From Candidatus Ligilactobacillus avistercoris (GTDB lineage Bacteria; Bacillota; Bacilli; Lactobacillales; Lactobacillaceae): 64,000 bases of DNA. This document shows positions 42,488 through 54,844 of this stretch, one piece after another. The position numbers and the translations under genes are program-made. The notes under the pieces were generated by a model. It did no database searches. It was not told where the DNA came from and worked only from the letters and a program-made list of their open reading frames with translations. The stretch spans positions 1 to 64,000 of the forward strand of contig DWXB01000019.1 in NCBI GenBank assembly GCA_019119415.1, written 5' to 3'. The stretch's first letter is position 1; every line of letters starts with the position of its first letter.

Positions 42488-43265
42488 TTGTTTGCTGCTT
42501 CCCACTCTTAATCATCCTCATTGCATTGTTAAACGTCTGCTGAGCAAGCGCCATAGCCGGCATTTCCCGTAACTGTGCCAAGTACTCCACGGTATAGCGG
42601 GTCATCCCCGGCTCGTTCATCCGCTCCCGGTACGGCATGGGCGTTAAGTACGGCGCGTCCGTTTCCACCAACATCCGCGTTAACGGGGTCGCATGCGCTG
42701 CTTCCCGCACTTCCGGCGCACCGTGGAACGTTACCACCCCGCTATATGACAGGTAAAACCCCAACGCCAAAAACTTCTCTGCCCACTGAGCATCACCGTT
42801 GAAACTATGCATTACCCCGCCAACGAGTGCCGCCTGATGCTCCCGTAAAATGGCATACGTGTCCGCAAACGCATCCCGGTTATGAATGCTTACTGGTAAT
42901 CCCAGTTCTTCGGCCAGTACCAACTGGGCTTCAAACACCCGCCACTGTAGCTGATGATCAACGGTACAGTGGTAGTCTAGCCCAATTTCACCAATGACCC
43001 GAAAGCGCGGGTGCCGGGCCATTTTGCATAACGCATTTTCCCATTTACTACCGTACTGCGAGGCATCCTCAGGATGACACCCCGCCGCCCCGTAGATGTG
43101 GGGGAACCGATCAAGCATGGCCATTAGCCGGGCGTTGGTGCGTTTGTTATCTCCTAGGACAAGCATATGGGTTACCCCCAACGCTCGCGCCCGGTCAACC
43201 ACTGCTGGGAGGTCATTTACAAACTGATCGGCGTTAATGTGCGTATGTGAGTCAAAAATTTGCAT
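42477..43265 (-). CDS. tatD: TatD family metal-dependent DNase
   Basis: A 262-residue TIM-barrel hydrolase. Metal ligands: DSHTHIN at residues 5-11, the CHPED histidine, GEIGLDYH glutamate, SIHNRDA and the late ETDAPYLTP aspartate. The family acts as a 3'-5' exonuclease or deoxyribonuclease. ATG 43265 is chosen as the standard MQIFDSHTH start; it nearly touches the metG stop. It overlaps rnmV by 11 bases. Confidence 0.92.
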   Translation of the reverse strand: MQIFDSHTHINADQFVNDLPAVVDRARALGVTHMLVLGDNKRTNARLMAMLDRFPHIYGAAGCHPEDASQYGSKWENALCKMARHPRFRVIGEIGLDYHCTVDHQLQWRVFEAQLVLAEELGLPVSIHNRDAFADTYAILREHQAALVGGVMHSFNGDAQWAEKFLALGFYLSYSGVVTFHGAPEVREAAHATPLTRMLVETDAPYLTPMPYRERMNEPGMTRYTVEYLAQLREMPAMALAQQTFNNAMRMIKSGKQQTNEN

Positions 43266-43266
43266 G

Positions 43267-45333
<2,067 letters not shown>

Positions 45334-45371
45334 TCATTATAGCATGTTCCCCGCCTGGCTTTGAGCCGGAG

Positions 45372-46631
45372 TTATGCGTGGGTGCGCACCCATTTAAGGG
45401 CCGCTTGTGCCCCCGCTGAATCCCGGGTGTTTTGGGCAGTCATCCGGGCAACCACTGCCGGAATTTCCGCGTCAGTCGCTCCCACACTGCGGGCAAGGGA
45501 CTTTAACTGGAGCCGCATATGGCCACGCTGAATCCCCTCCGTTACCAGGGCGTATAATGCCGCTAGGTTTTGCCCCAATCCGACCGCGGCAATCACCGTC
45601 ATTAGCTCACGGGCATCATCAACCCGCAACAGTTGATGATTAATCTTTACCAGGGGCACGATTTTGATTGACCCCCCGACGGTCCCAACAGGCATGGGAA
45701 GGGTAATCTGCCCACACAACTCGTTATCAACCACTTCCCACGTAGAAAGACCACGGTAGTGTCCGTCCCGCGAGGCATAGGCATGGGCGGCACCTTCGAT
45801 TGCCCGCCAGTCATTGCCGGTCGCAATCACCACGGCATCCACCCCGTTCATAATTCCCTTGTTATGGGTGACCGCCCGGTACGGGTCTAACTGTGCTACC
45901 CGGCTGGCCGCCGCAATCTTCGCTGCCGCCTGGTCCCCCTTAATCTGCCGTTTTGTTAGCAAATCAACGGGAATCCGGCATGTTGCCGTAACAAGGCACT
46001 GGGTTGCATAGTTGGAAAGAATGCTCATCAAGACGTCCTGGTCAAACTGCTGCCGAATGTACGTTGCCACGGCCTCCAGCATGGTGTTCATCATGTTGGC
46101 CCCCATGGCTTCCTGGGTATCGATAATCAAATCCAACGACACCAGGTCATTGTCGAGTGCCCGAACACGGACATCACGGGCGCCCCCACCCCGTTTTTGC
46201 AGTGACGGGTGGGCCGCATTCGCCACCTTTACTAGCTGATCCGCGTGACTTTGCAAACTGCCACTTAGGGAAACCACATCGCGGACGTTTTCCATAATCA
46301 CCTGGCCAATCATTTGGCGGCGAGTGACTTCCGCATGAAAGCCGCCCGCCTTCTTTACGATTCCCGCCGCATTACAGCTGGCAGCAATTACGGACGGCTC
46401 CTCAACGACCATCGGAATAACGTATTCCTTCTCGTTAACGACGTAGTTAAGCGCCAACCCTTCCGGAAGCGTAAAGTCGGTCACGTAATTTTCAATCATC
46501 GTGTCCCCGATTTCCGGCGTGCGGGCCATCTTTTTCAGCGTTTCGCCATCGTCCTTAGATAACATTTTCGTTGCTAAAATATCCAGGCGCTCCGCCCATT
46601 CTTTTTGGTAATACTTATCAAACACTTTCAC
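45372..46631 (-). CDS. mvaA: Hydroxymethylglutaryl-CoA reductase, class II
   Basis: A 419-residue HMG-CoA reductase of the bacterial class II type, which makes mevalonate for isoprenoids. Motifs: EEPSVIAASCNAAG near the substrate site, DAMGANM-like QEAMGANMMNT, the HNKGIMNGVDAVVIATGND segment with the catalytic lysine, and late LGQNLAALYALVTEGI. It shows that this organism uses the mevalonate route. The start is a GTG with AAGGGGGA upstream. It is monocistronic and divergent from the binding-protein gene. Confidence 0.93.
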   Translation of the reverse strand: MKVFDKYYQKEWAERLDILATKMLSKDDGETLKKMARTPEIGDTMIENYVTDFTLPEGLALNYVVNEKEYVIPMVVEEPSVIAASCNAAGIVKKAGGFHAEVTRRQMIGQVIMENVRDVVSLSGSLQSHADQLVKVANAAHPSLQKRGGGARDVRVRALDNDLVSLDLIIDTQEAMGANMMNTMLEAVATYIRQQFDQDVLMSILSNYATQCLVTATCRIPVDLLTKRQIKGDQAAAKIAAASRVAQLDPYRAVTHNKGIMNGVDAVVIATGNDWRAIEGAAHAYASRDGHYRGLSTWEVVDNELCGQITLPMPVGTVGGSIKIVPLVKINHQLLRVDDARELMTVIAAVGLGQNLAALYALVTEGIQRGHMRLQLKSLARSVGATDAEIPAVVARMTAQNTRDSAGAQAALKWVRTHA

Positions 46632-46703
46632 GTTTCAGTCCCCCTTAACGGATCCTTAGCAAAAACGCTAATCTTCCCTCTAGTTCCGCTATTATTTCCA
46701 TTA

Positions 46704-46709
46704 TATAAT
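46704..46709 (+). promoter_or_regulatory. -10 box in the divergent mvaA / binding-protein region
   Basis: TATAAT lies in TTATATAATAG. The palindromic TTATATAA core could serve either direction. The -35 boxes are weak. Confidence 0.4.
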
Positions 46710-46747
46710 AGCATGGATAAATCAATCACTCGGTGGAGGCCAAAAAC

Positions 46748-47554
46748 GTGAAACATCTAAAAAAATGGTTAATAATCATTGCTGCGTTCGCCGGCATCTT
46801 TATTCTTTGCTCGTGTGGCCGGCAGCAAGCAGCGCCTAAAACACTAACAATCGGAACGGTCATGGATAATTCACCGTACTGTACCGGTCAACCCGGACAG
46901 CTTGCCGGGTACGACATTAAACTCGGAACGGCGATTGCTAAAAAGGCGGGAATGAAGCCGAAGTTTGTTACCTACCGGACCAATGCCGATCTCCTTGCTG
47001 GGCTCCGACACAGAAAGGTTATGGTTGCCCTAGGCGCAACGGACCTAATCAACCTGCCGGACGGTAAATACAGCACCTCAACCCCGTATTTATACCCCAC
47101 AAACGTGCTCTTTACTACTAATGCCAACAAGCACTCCACCGTTGCTGGGATGACGGGATGCACGGTCGGGATGCTTAAAAACGGAAACCAGGCCACCCTG
47201 CTGCGGCGGTTAGTCTTCCGGCCTAAGCAGTACTCATCAATGAACGCCCTGATTTCAGCGATTAATCACGGCCAGATTCAGGCAGGGATTGTAACTAATT
47301 TTCAGTACACCAACTACCTCAAGGATCATCCCGACTTAGTCCAACCAGCGAACCCGGCAAGTTCGACTGAACGGGGAAGGGTCCTTAAGCAAATTAAGGG
47401 TAACGGCATCTATGCCCAACAGCTTGTCGCCGTTACGTACCACCACAAGCAGCTTACCAAAACAGTTAACCAGGCCATCGATGATCTCCGGAACGACGGT
47501 ACGCTTGCAAAACTTTCGCAGCAGTTCTTCCAGCGCGATATGAGTAAGCAGTAG
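46748..47554 (+). CDS. Amino-acid ABC transporter substrate-binding lipoprotein
   Basis: A 268-residue type 2 periplasmic-binding-fold protein. The N-terminus is a lipoprotein-like signal (KKWLIIIAAFAGIFILCSC), with a cysteine that could carry the lipid. YDIKLGTAIAKKAG and the late GTLAKLSQQFF are typical of polar amino-acid binding proteins. Several expected acidic and arginine contacts are not obvious, so the ligand is unknown. No permease or ATPase gene is adjacent, making it an orphan receptor. The start is GTG 46748, with GGAGG 8 bases upstream; a GTG at 46733 overlaps that site. Confidence 0.8.
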   Translation: MKHLKKWLIIIAAFAGIFILCSCGRQQAAPKTLTIGTVMDNSPYCTGQPGQLAGYDIKLGTAIAKKAGMKPKFVTYRTNADLLAGLRHRKVMVALGATDLINLPDGKYSTSTPYLYPTNVLFTTNANKHSTVAGMTGCTVGMLKNGNQATLLRRLVFRPKQYSSMNALISAINHGQIQAGIVTNFQYTNYLKDHPDLVQPANPASSTERGRVLKQIKGNGIYAQQLVAVTYHHKQLTKTVNQAIDDLRNDGTLAKLSQQFFQRDMSKQ

Positions 47555-47651
47555 TCCCGGATAGTAAATTATTAATTAACAAAGCACTAACTGGTGGTAA
47601 CAATTCCTTAGGGACGGGCTGATCTGAATTTTAATTCCCCGCCATTTGCGT

Positions 47652-47657
47652 TATAAT
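47652..47657 (+). promoter_or_regulatory. -10 box of the dlt operon
   Basis: TATAAT 58 bases before dltX. The upstream TTTTAA (47629-47634, 17-base spacer) is a weak -35. Confidence 0.5.
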
Positions 47658-47714
47658 TCTACGCGTTAGACTATTATTTTAAGAAAGGCCATTACAGAAA
47701 GAGGGTTTGTGGAT

Positions 47715-47855
47715 ATGTTAAAGGCACTCAATGCCCATCCAGTATTGAAGTTTTGCTTGAAGACCGCCTTTTTCTTTGCGGTGCTCCTCGCACTCGCATA
47801 TCTCTACGGCTACTATGGCGTTGGTCGCGCTACGTTCCTTTATAATGAATTCTAA
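47715..47855 (+). CDS. dltX: DltX, small D-alanylation protein
   Basis: A 46-residue single-pass membrane protein. After a basic N-terminus (MLKALNAHPVLKF) comes one helix (about residues 16-36), and the C-terminus is FLYNEF, the conserved end of DltX. In the family this motif takes part in D-alanine transfer to teichoic acid. It sits directly upstream of dltA. GAGGG lies 9 bases before the ATG; a GTG two codons earlier is less well spaced. Confidence 0.88.
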   Translation: MLKALNAHPVLKFCLKTAFFFAVLLALAYLYGYYGVGRATFLYNEF

Positions 47856-47931
47856 GCAATGTTAATTACCGTTCACCCCGCGTGGACGAAGTATTTGAAG
47901 CGGCTCGACCGTTTCGGAAAGTAGGATTATC

Positions 47932-49455
47932 TTGGAAAATATTGTTAACACACTTGACCGGGTTGCCCAGGCCAACCCCCAAAAAATCGCCTATGACGAA
48001 CTTGGGGTAACACATACCTACCAGGACTTTTATGAGCAGTCCAACACGCTAGCTGCGTGGATTGCTGACCAGAAGCTTCCGGAAAAGAGCCCCATTCTCG
48101 TGTACGGTGACCACCAGTTCGAGATGGTGGTTGCCTTTACGGCCGCCATTAAGACCGGCCACCCGTACATCCCCGTTGAAACGGGAACGGGCTTAGAGCG
48201 GATGGACTCAATTGTCGCAACAGCCAACCCCCTGTTGGCAATCGCAATTGACGAGTTCCCGCACGCCGAACTGGCAAACTTTAACGGTCAGGTCCTTAAA
48301 GACGCGGACCTCAAGCAGATTCTTGCAACACCACAGGATTTCACGGTGACTAACCCCGTTAGTGGTAAGGACATTTTCTACATCCTGTTTACTTCCGGTA
48401 CAACCGGAAATCCGAAGGGTGTTGAAGTCATGCACGACAACATCAAATCATACGTTGAATGGGAGCTCAGTGATTCATTTGGGATCCCGGAAGGCGCCAG
48501 TTACCTGGGACAACCACCGTTTTCATTTGATATCTCAAACATGTCGTGGTTACCAGCTCTGCTGACGGGCGGAAAGGTTGTTGCCCTCCCAAAGACAGCG
48601 GTTGACAACTTTGCTAAGCTCTTTACCGTCCTGCCAACACTTAAGTTCGACGTCTTTACGGGGACCCCGTCATTTGCGGAAATGCTTCTTCTGAGCAAGG
48701 ACTTTAACGCAGAAAAGATGCCTGACATTAAAACGTTCCTGCTGTGCGGGGAGGAGTTGACCGTTAAAACAACGAAGGCTCTTCTTGAACGCTTCCCGAA
48801 CGCCCGCATCTTTGACCTGTACGGGCCAACGGAAGCCGCCGTTGCGGTCACGGCCTTTGAACCTACTAAGGAAAACATTCAGGGGCTTGACCGGTTGCCG
48901 GTGGGATACGCTAAACCTGGCGTTCAGATGCTTGTCATGAAGGACGGTCAGGTTCTCCCTGCTGGGGAAAAGGGTGAATCAATCATCGTCGGGGATAGTG
49001 TTGCCCGGGGGTACATGAACAACCCTGAAAAGACGAAGGCGGCGTTCTTTAAATACGAAGGTCAGCCAGCATACCACACCGGCGACCTTGGAATTTTGGA
49101 TGAGGATGGCCTGCTCCACCATATGGGACGGATGGACTTCCAAATTAAGCTTCACGGGTTCCGGATTGAACTCGACGAAGTGCGGGCCAGCCTAGAAAAA
49201 AGTCCGCGGATTAAACAGGCGGTGGCCGTTCCACGGTATACGAAGGATGGTCAGGTCAGTCACCTGATTGCCTACGTCATCCCGAAGAAAAAGCCGACCG
49301 ACGAAAAGGAATTAACAAAACAAATTCGTGCTGATTTGAACGGAATAATCATGGACTACATGATGCCCACTCAGTTTATCTACCGTGATTCATTCCCGCT
49401 CTCCGCTAACGGTAAGATTGCGGTTAAAGCACTAATCAAAGAGGCTAACTCATAA
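47932..49455 (+). CDS. dltA: D-alanine--D-alanyl carrier protein ligase DltA
   Basis: A 507-residue adenylation enzyme that activates D-alanine and loads it on DltC. Motifs: the P-loop FTSGTTGNPKGV, the core DLYGPTEA, HTGDLG, and the C-terminal lysine in SANGKIAVKAL. The start is TTG, with AGGATT just upstream and the usual ENIVNTLDRVAQ opening. Its stop overlaps the dltB ATG (TAATG). Confidence 0.95.
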   Translation: MENIVNTLDRVAQANPQKIAYDELGVTHTYQDFYEQSNTLAAWIADQKLPEKSPILVYGDHQFEMVVAFTAAIKTGHPYIPVETGTGLERMDSIVATANPLLAIAIDEFPHAELANFNGQVLKDADLKQILATPQDFTVTNPVSGKDIFYILFTSGTTGNPKGVEVMHDNIKSYVEWELSDSFGIPEGASYLGQPPFSFDISNMSWLPALLTGGKVVALPKTAVDNFAKLFTVLPTLKFDVFTGTPSFAEMLLLSKDFNAEKMPDIKTFLLCGEELTVKTTKALLERFPNARIFDLYGPTEAAVAVTAFEPTKENIQGLDRLPVGYAKPGVQMLVMKDGQVLPAGEKGESIIVGDSVARGYMNNPEKTKAAFFKYEGQPAYHTGDLGILDEDGLLHHMGRMDFQIKLHGFRIELDEVRASLEKSPRIKQAVAVPRYTKDGQVSHLIAYVIPKKKPTDEKELTKQIRADLNGIIMDYMMPTQFIYRDSFPLSANGKIAVKALIKEANS

Positions 49456-50693
49456 TGGCAATTATGCATTGGTTATCAAGTTTACCGAATTTTTCTGCGT
49501 ACGGCACTCCCGGCTACCTGCTGGTTCTGCTGATCGCGTTAATCCCGTTGGGCATCGGGCTATACTGCGGTAAACGGTTTGATTGGTACGAGGTAATCAT
49601 CAGTGCGCTGTTCCTGTTCGTCATGTTTGACGGCGCGAACGCTCCCCAGATGATTTCCCTGATTGGCTACGTAATTTACCAAACGATTATCGTGACGTGG
49701 TACTACCATTACCGGCAACAGCACAACCAGTCATGGGTTTTCTACCTCGTTACGTTACTAACCCTCATTCCCCTAATCATCGTGAAGGTGTCCCCCGCAA
49801 TGGTCGGGCACGATTCCCTGTTAGGGTTCATGGGAATCAGTTACATGACCTTCCGGGCAACCGGAACGGTCATTGAAACCCGGGACGGAATGGTAAAGGA
49901 CTTCTCGTGGTGGACGTTCGTCCGGTTCATGCTGTTCATGCCAACCATCACCTCCGGGCCAATTGATCGGTACCGGCGGTTTGCCAAGGACTACAAGAAG
50001 GTTCCGGACCGCGAAAAGTACATGGGCTTAGTCCAAAAGGGAATTAAATACCTGTTCCTTGGACTGCTGTATAACTTCATTATCGACCACTTCTTTGGGG
50101 CGGTTTGGCTACCAGCAGCCGAGGCGCAAGCAATGCAGTATGCGCCCCACATGTCATGGTGGGTTGTTGCTGTCATGTACCTGTACGGAATGCACCTGTT
50201 CTTCAACTTTGCTGGGTACTCCCTGTTTGCCATAGCATTCAGCTACTTCATGGGGGTTGAAGCACCAATGAACTTCAACAAGCCATTTAAGTCGAAGAAC
50301 ATCAAGGAATTCTGGAACCGGTGGCACATGTCACTATCCTTCTGGTTCCGGGATTACATCTTCATGCGGTTCGTCTTCATGGCAACCAAGAAGAAGTGGT
50401 TCAAGAACCGGAACGTCCTGTCCGCAATTGCTTATATCTTGGACATGACGATCATGGGGTTCTGGCACGGCGTAACGTGGTACTATATCTTATACGGGTT
50501 CTTACACGGGATCGCCCTGGCCGTCTGCGACTGGTGGGGTCGGTTCAAGCGGAAGCACCTCAAGAAGATGCCGCATAATAAGATTACAAACGCCATTGCA
50601 ATCTTTGTAACGTTTAACTTCGTTATGCTAACATTCTTACTGTTTAGTGGGTTCCTTAACACCCTTTGGTTCAAAGGTGCCCGGTTACTCTAA
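49455..50693 (+). CDS. dltB: D-alanyl transfer protein DltB (MBOAT family)
   Basis: A 412-residue polytopic MBOAT acyltransferase. The invariant histidine is in MGFWHGVTWYYILYG and the central FWNRWHMSLSFWFRDYIF is the DltC-contacting funnel. It moves D-alanine across the membrane to lipoteichoic acid together with DltX and DltD. Translationally coupled to dltA. Confidence 0.95.
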   Translation: MAIMHWLSSLPNFSAYGTPGYLLVLLIALIPLGIGLYCGKRFDWYEVIISALFLFVMFDGANAPQMISLIGYVIYQTIIVTWYYHYRQQHNQSWVFYLVTLLTLIPLIIVKVSPAMVGHDSLLGFMGISYMTFRATGTVIETRDGMVKDFSWWTFVRFMLFMPTITSGPIDRYRRFAKDYKKVPDREKYMGLVQKGIKYLFLGLLYNFIIDHFFGAVWLPAAEAQAMQYAPHMSWWVVAVMYLYGMHLFFNFAGYSLFAIAFSYFMGVEAPMNFNKPFKSKNIKEFWNRWHMSLSFWFRDYIFMRFVFMATKKKWFKNRNVLSAIAYILDMTIMGFWHGVTWYYILYGFLHGIALAVCDWWGRFKRKHLKKMPHNKITNAIAIFVTFNFVMLTFLLFSGFLNTLWFKGARLL

Positions 50694-50729
50694 TTAATCA
50701 ACGCGGAATTACAAATGGAGGGTTTTATC

Positions 50730-50969
50730 ATGGAAGAAGACATTAAGAACATTCTTGCTGACGCAACTGGACGGGACGCTGCGGACTTTGCTGATAACAG
50801 TCAGGATCTCTTTGAATCAGGGCTGATGGATTCAATGGCAACGGTTAGTTTCCTGTTAGCCCTGCAGGACAAGTACGACATCAACGTCCCGGTTTCAGAA
50901 TTTGACCGGAGCGAATGGAACACAATTGACAAGATTGTCGGAAAGGTCAAGGAACTACAAAATGACTAA
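50730..50969 (+). CDS. dltC: D-alanyl carrier protein DltC
   Basis: A 79-residue acyl-carrier-type protein. The phosphopantetheine serine is in FESGLMDSMATV. It carries activated D-alanine between DltA and DltB. ATG 50730 is chosen since GGAGGG stands 7 bases upstream; ATG 50715 overlaps that site. It overlaps dltD by 8 bases. Confidence 0.95.
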   Translation: MEEDIKNILADATGRDAADFADNSQDLFESGLMDSMATVSFLLALQDKYDINVPVSEFDRSEWNTIDKIVGKVKELQND

Positions 50970-52254
50970 GCGTAAACTGTGGCGGATTTTCGGCCCGGTT
51001 ATTATCGCGGTTCTCTTAATCGTCGGCTTATTTTCCCTTCCCATTGGGAACCATCATTCCCTGCTAACCGAAAAGAAGGCGGCGGTGTCCCTTAGTCCGC
51101 TGGTAATGAAAAACGAGTCGCTTAAAGTGGAGGCTCTTTCCGACAAAAAAGCCCACTTTGTCCCGTTCTTCGGGTCAAGTGAGTTTAACCGGATGGACCG
51201 GTACCATCCGGCCGTAATGGCTGCGCGGTACCACGATTACACCCCGTTCTTCTTTGGCAAGAAGGGGGCCCAATCCCTCCCGCAATACATGAACATGGCA
51301 ATGATGCCAAAGGAAATGAAGGGACGGAAGGCCGTTTTCGTTGTCTCCCCCCAGTGGTTCGTTAAGGGCGGAATCAAGCCGGGTGCTTTCCAGATGTATA
51401 ACGGGATTTTGCAAAACCTGATGTGGCTCCGCCAGGCAAACCCGCATTCTCGGTATGACCGGTACGTTGCCAGACGGATCATCAAGTTAAACGGTGCTGA
51501 TAACATGACGGCCGTTTACTGCAAGCGAATTGCAAACGGCAAACCATTATCCGGGTTAGACCGGGCAGTAATTGGTCTCCGGATTAACTTCTTGAAGCAT
51601 GAGGATGCGCTGTTCTCCGGGATTTCACTTAACAATAACTATGAAGCCCGGATTAAGCCAAAAATTAACCAGCTTCCATCGAAGTACAACTACGATGCCC
51701 TGGTTAAGCAGGCCCAGCGCGATGCTAAGCCCGAAACATCAAACAACCGGTTTGGGATTAACAACCAGTTTTACAATAATGAAATTAAGGATGTTCTCCC
51801 AAGCCTAAAGGGTGAGCAAAAGCACTTTAACTACACGCAATCAGTTGAATTTAGCGACTTCCAAACGGTCCTACACCAGTTTAAGAAGACGCACACAAAC
51901 GTTATCTTCGTTATTCAACCGGTTAACACTAAGTGGGAAACCTACACTGGGTTACCGATGAAGATGTACTATCAGTCAGTGGCCAAGATTAAGTTCCAGC
52001 TGCAGCAGCAGGGATTCAACAACATTGTGGACTTCTCCCACGATGGAGATAAACCGGCCTTTATGAACGACACGATCCATATTGGTTATGCTGGTTGGGT
52101 TGCGTTCGATAAGCAGGTCAGCAGCTTTATTAATCACAAGCAACCGACCCCCCACTATCACATGAACAAGGCGTTCTTGTCCAAGAAGTGGCAAAACTTA
52201 AAACCAACGCAGCAAAACCTGAACGAGTTTAAGCAAACCAAGCTGAACAAGTAA
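50962..52254 (+). CDS. dltD: D-alanyl-lipoteichoic acid biosynthesis protein DltD
   Basis: A 430-residue protein with one N-terminal membrane anchor (about residues 8-26) and an extracytoplasmic SGNH-like domain: FFGSSEFNRMD has the catalytic serine, and DTIHIGYAGW the late Asp/His. It finishes transfer of D-alanine to lipoteichoic acid. ATG 50962 lies inside the end of dltC, with GGAACT upstream. Last gene of the operon, with a strong terminator after it. Confidence 0.95.
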   Translation: MTKRKLWRIFGPVIIAVLLIVGLFSLPIGNHHSLLTEKKAAVSLSPLVMKNESLKVEALSDKKAHFVPFFGSSEFNRMDRYHPAVMAARYHDYTPFFFGKKGAQSLPQYMNMAMMPKEMKGRKAVFVVSPQWFVKGGIKPGAFQMYNGILQNLMWLRQANPHSRYDRYVARRIIKLNGADNMTAVYCKRIANGKPLSGLDRAVIGLRINFLKHEDALFSGISLNNNYEARIKPKINQLPSKYNYDALVKQAQRDAKPETSNNRFGINNQFYNNEIKDVLPSLKGEQKHFNYTQSVEFSDFQTVLHQFKKTHTNVIFVIQPVNTKWETYTGLPMKMYYQSVAKIKFQLQQQGFNNIVDFSHDGDKPAFMNDTIHIGYAGWVAFDKQVSSFINHKQPTPHYHMNKAFLSKKWQNLKPTQQNLNEFKQTKLNK

Positions 52255-52300
52255 AAGAAATCCCGGAAGAACAATCATTGTTCCTCCGGGATTTCTTTTA
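52255..52300. terminator. Bidirectional terminator between dltD and ppx
   Basis: Long stem AAGAAATCCCGGAAGAACA / TTGTTCCTCCGGGATTTCTT with flanking U-rich tracts for both converging genes. The plus-strand tract overlaps the ppx stop. Confidence 0.85.
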
Positions 52301-53236
52301 TTTGCCGTTCTCCTTCTTGGCAGCATCAGCGGTCAATTCGGCGAGTAACCCTTCACGAACACCGCTTTCTGAGAAGATCACCTTCGCCGGGCAGAGCTGT
52401 TCAATTAATTGAACGACTGGAGTAAGGCCTCCTAAAATAATGTCTGCGCGGTCGCCTTCAGCTCCCAGTAATTGACGCCGTTCGTCGATGCCGACCCCCA
52501 GCCACTGTTCATACAGGTTAAGGACTGTTGCCGGTGCCACCGTTACCCCGTGAAGCTGCTGGTTAGAAGCACTCATATCAGCCAGTTCATAACGCGTGAC
52601 GGCCCGGTTTGTCCCCCCAATTAAGACCAGCGGTTTGCCAAAACCCTGCTGCAACCACCGAAACTGATTTAACTGGGTACTTAACAGGCGCTGGAGCTGG
52701 GCAAGCTGTTGTCCAGCAACGTGGTTCCGTAACCCGAACCGCTCACTCAGACTAACCGCTCCCCACGGAACGCTCGCACATCCTAGGAGTTGCCGATTTG
52801 CTCCCACGGCTAACTCGAAACTGCCACCCCCCATATCACACATGACAAAGTCGCGGACCCCGAGCGTGTTAATTACTCCGAGAAAATCGTACCGGGCCTC
52901 TTCTTCTCCACTGAGGACTCGGATGGTGCACCCGGTCTGTTCCTTAACGGGCGCTATCAGTGCTTCTGAATTAGTGGCATTGCGGACTGCAGCCGTTGCA
53001 ATTGCCACTACCCGGTAGTCGGCAAGTTGCGTATATTCTTGCTGGTATGCGCGCACCACCGTCATTACCCGCTCAATTGCCTCTGGTTGGAGTTGATGGG
53101 TTGTTCCCATTCCCGCTGCTAACCGGGTCATTTGCTTTTTGCGGAGCGTTTCCCGCCAGTCCCCGGTTGGTTGCCGGGTATAAACTGCAAGGCGGGTTGA
53201 ATTAGAACCAAAGTCTAAGATTACAAGGTTTTTCAT
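52298..53236 (-). CDS. Ppx/GppA exopolyphosphatase-type phosphatase
   Basis: A 312-residue ASKHA-fold protein. VILDFGSNSTRLAVY near the N-terminus is phosphate loop 1, SGEEEARYDFLG the catalytic glutamate region, and CDMGGGSFELAV loop 2. It may hydrolyse polyphosphate or pppGpp; the family does both. Length matches the short Ppx group that lacks the C-terminal HD domain. It starts 13 bases after trpS on the same strand, so they may be cotranscribed. Confidence 0.88.
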   Translation of the reverse strand: MKNLVILDFGSNSTRLAVYTRQPTGDWRETLRKKQMTRLAAGMGTTHQLQPEAIERVMTVVRAYQQEYTQLADYRVVAIATAAVRNATNSEALIAPVKEQTGCTIRVLSGEEEARYDFLGVINTLGVRDFVMCDMGGGSFELAVGANRQLLGCASVPWGAVSLSERFGLRNHVAGQQLAQLQRLLSTQLNQFRWLQQGFGKPLVLIGGTNRAVTRYELADMSASNQQLHGVTVAPATVLNLYEQWLGVGIDERRQLLGAEGDRADIILGGLTPVVQLIEQLCPAKVIFSESGVREGLLAELTADAAKKENGK

Positions 53237-53248
53237 TTGCTGCCCCCG

Positions 53249-54280
<1,032 letters not shown>

Positions 54281-54283
54281 TTA

Positions 54284-54478
54284 AATAAAAAACGACCGCG
54301 CCCTATCATAGGACGCTGCCGCGTGGTACCACCTACGTTGCGGGAAACTCCCGCCACTCTTTACGTTATCTATTTTCCACCCTCACGAACCCACTTCGCT
54401 TGGCCATGAAACTTTTCAGCACCCGTTTCTCTCTGTTACTGGCCCGCTACTTCTTTCGCTTCATTGGGATTATCCCCA
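54284..54478 (-). promoter_or_regulatory. T-box leader (tRNA-Trp sensing) of trpS
   Basis: The T-box core AGGTGGTACCACGCGG lies at about 54334-54319 on the minus strand. The terminator GCGTCCTATGATAGGGCGCGG (in parts) and UUUUUU follow. The UGG tryptophan codon in CAUGGCC (about 54407-54401) is a specifier candidate. Confidence 0.85.
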
Positions 54479-54483
54479 TTATA
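54478..54483 (-). promoter_or_regulatory. -10 box of the trpS T-box transcript
   Basis: Minus-strand TATAAT preceded by TTTTAA 17 bases further upstream. The -35 is weak. Confidence 0.5.
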
Positions 54484-54531
54484 ACGAACTTTCAGCGGAA
54501 TTAAAATTCCTTATTGCAAAAGAACCCCGGA

Positions 54532-54537
54532 TATAAT
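54532..54537 (+). promoter_or_regulatory. -10 box of tRNA-Thr
   Basis: TATAAT 23 bases before the tRNA. The -35 is poorly defined (TTCCTT at 54508 would give an 18-base spacer). Confidence 0.5.
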
Positions 54538-54560
54538 ATACTTTTATGGTACTTGATTAT

Positions 54561-54633
54561 GCTACCTTAGCTCAGTAGGTAGAGCATCACCATGGTAAGG
54601 TGGGGGTCGTCGGTTCAAATCCGATAGGTAGCT
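54561..54633 (+). tRNA. tRNA-Thr (anticodon GGU)
   Basis: A full cloverleaf: acceptor GCTACCT / AGGTAGC, D arm AGCTCAGTAGGTAGAGC, anticodon stem TCACC / GGTGG with loop ATGGTAA (anticodon GGT, reads ACC and ACU), and T arm TCGGTTCAAATCCGA. The CCA end is not encoded. A terminator hairpin follows. Confidence 0.93.
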
Positions 54634-54650
54634 CTAATAATTGATTCATT

Positions 54651-54698
54651 AACCGTCTTCTGGACTGTCACAATACTGGCGTCTAGGAGGCGGTTTTT
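54651..54698 (+). terminator. Terminator of tRNA-Thr
   Basis: AACCGTCTTCTGGAC / GTCTAGGAGGCGGTT stem (15 pairs with several G-U) followed by TTTTTG. Confidence 0.75.
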
Positions 54699-54808
54699 GA
54701 ATTCCTAACCAGCATCTCGTATCTATCGCCCACAATTTTGACCGTAACCATAACTAAATGGCCATCATCCAAACGTTAACCACCGTATTTCCTATGAATT
54801 CAGGCAAT

Positions 54809-54844
54809 AAAAAAACCTAACTGGTCAGCGAGCCGGTTAGGTTT
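54809..54844 (-). terminator. Orphan minus-strand terminator upstream of the sigma-like gene
   Basis: Twelve-base stem AAACCTAACTGG / CCGGTTAGGTTT with a 7-base minus-strand U-run. No minus-strand gene lies upstream of it. The rest of 54699-55051 shows no gene other than the sigma-gene leader. Confidence 0.6.
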
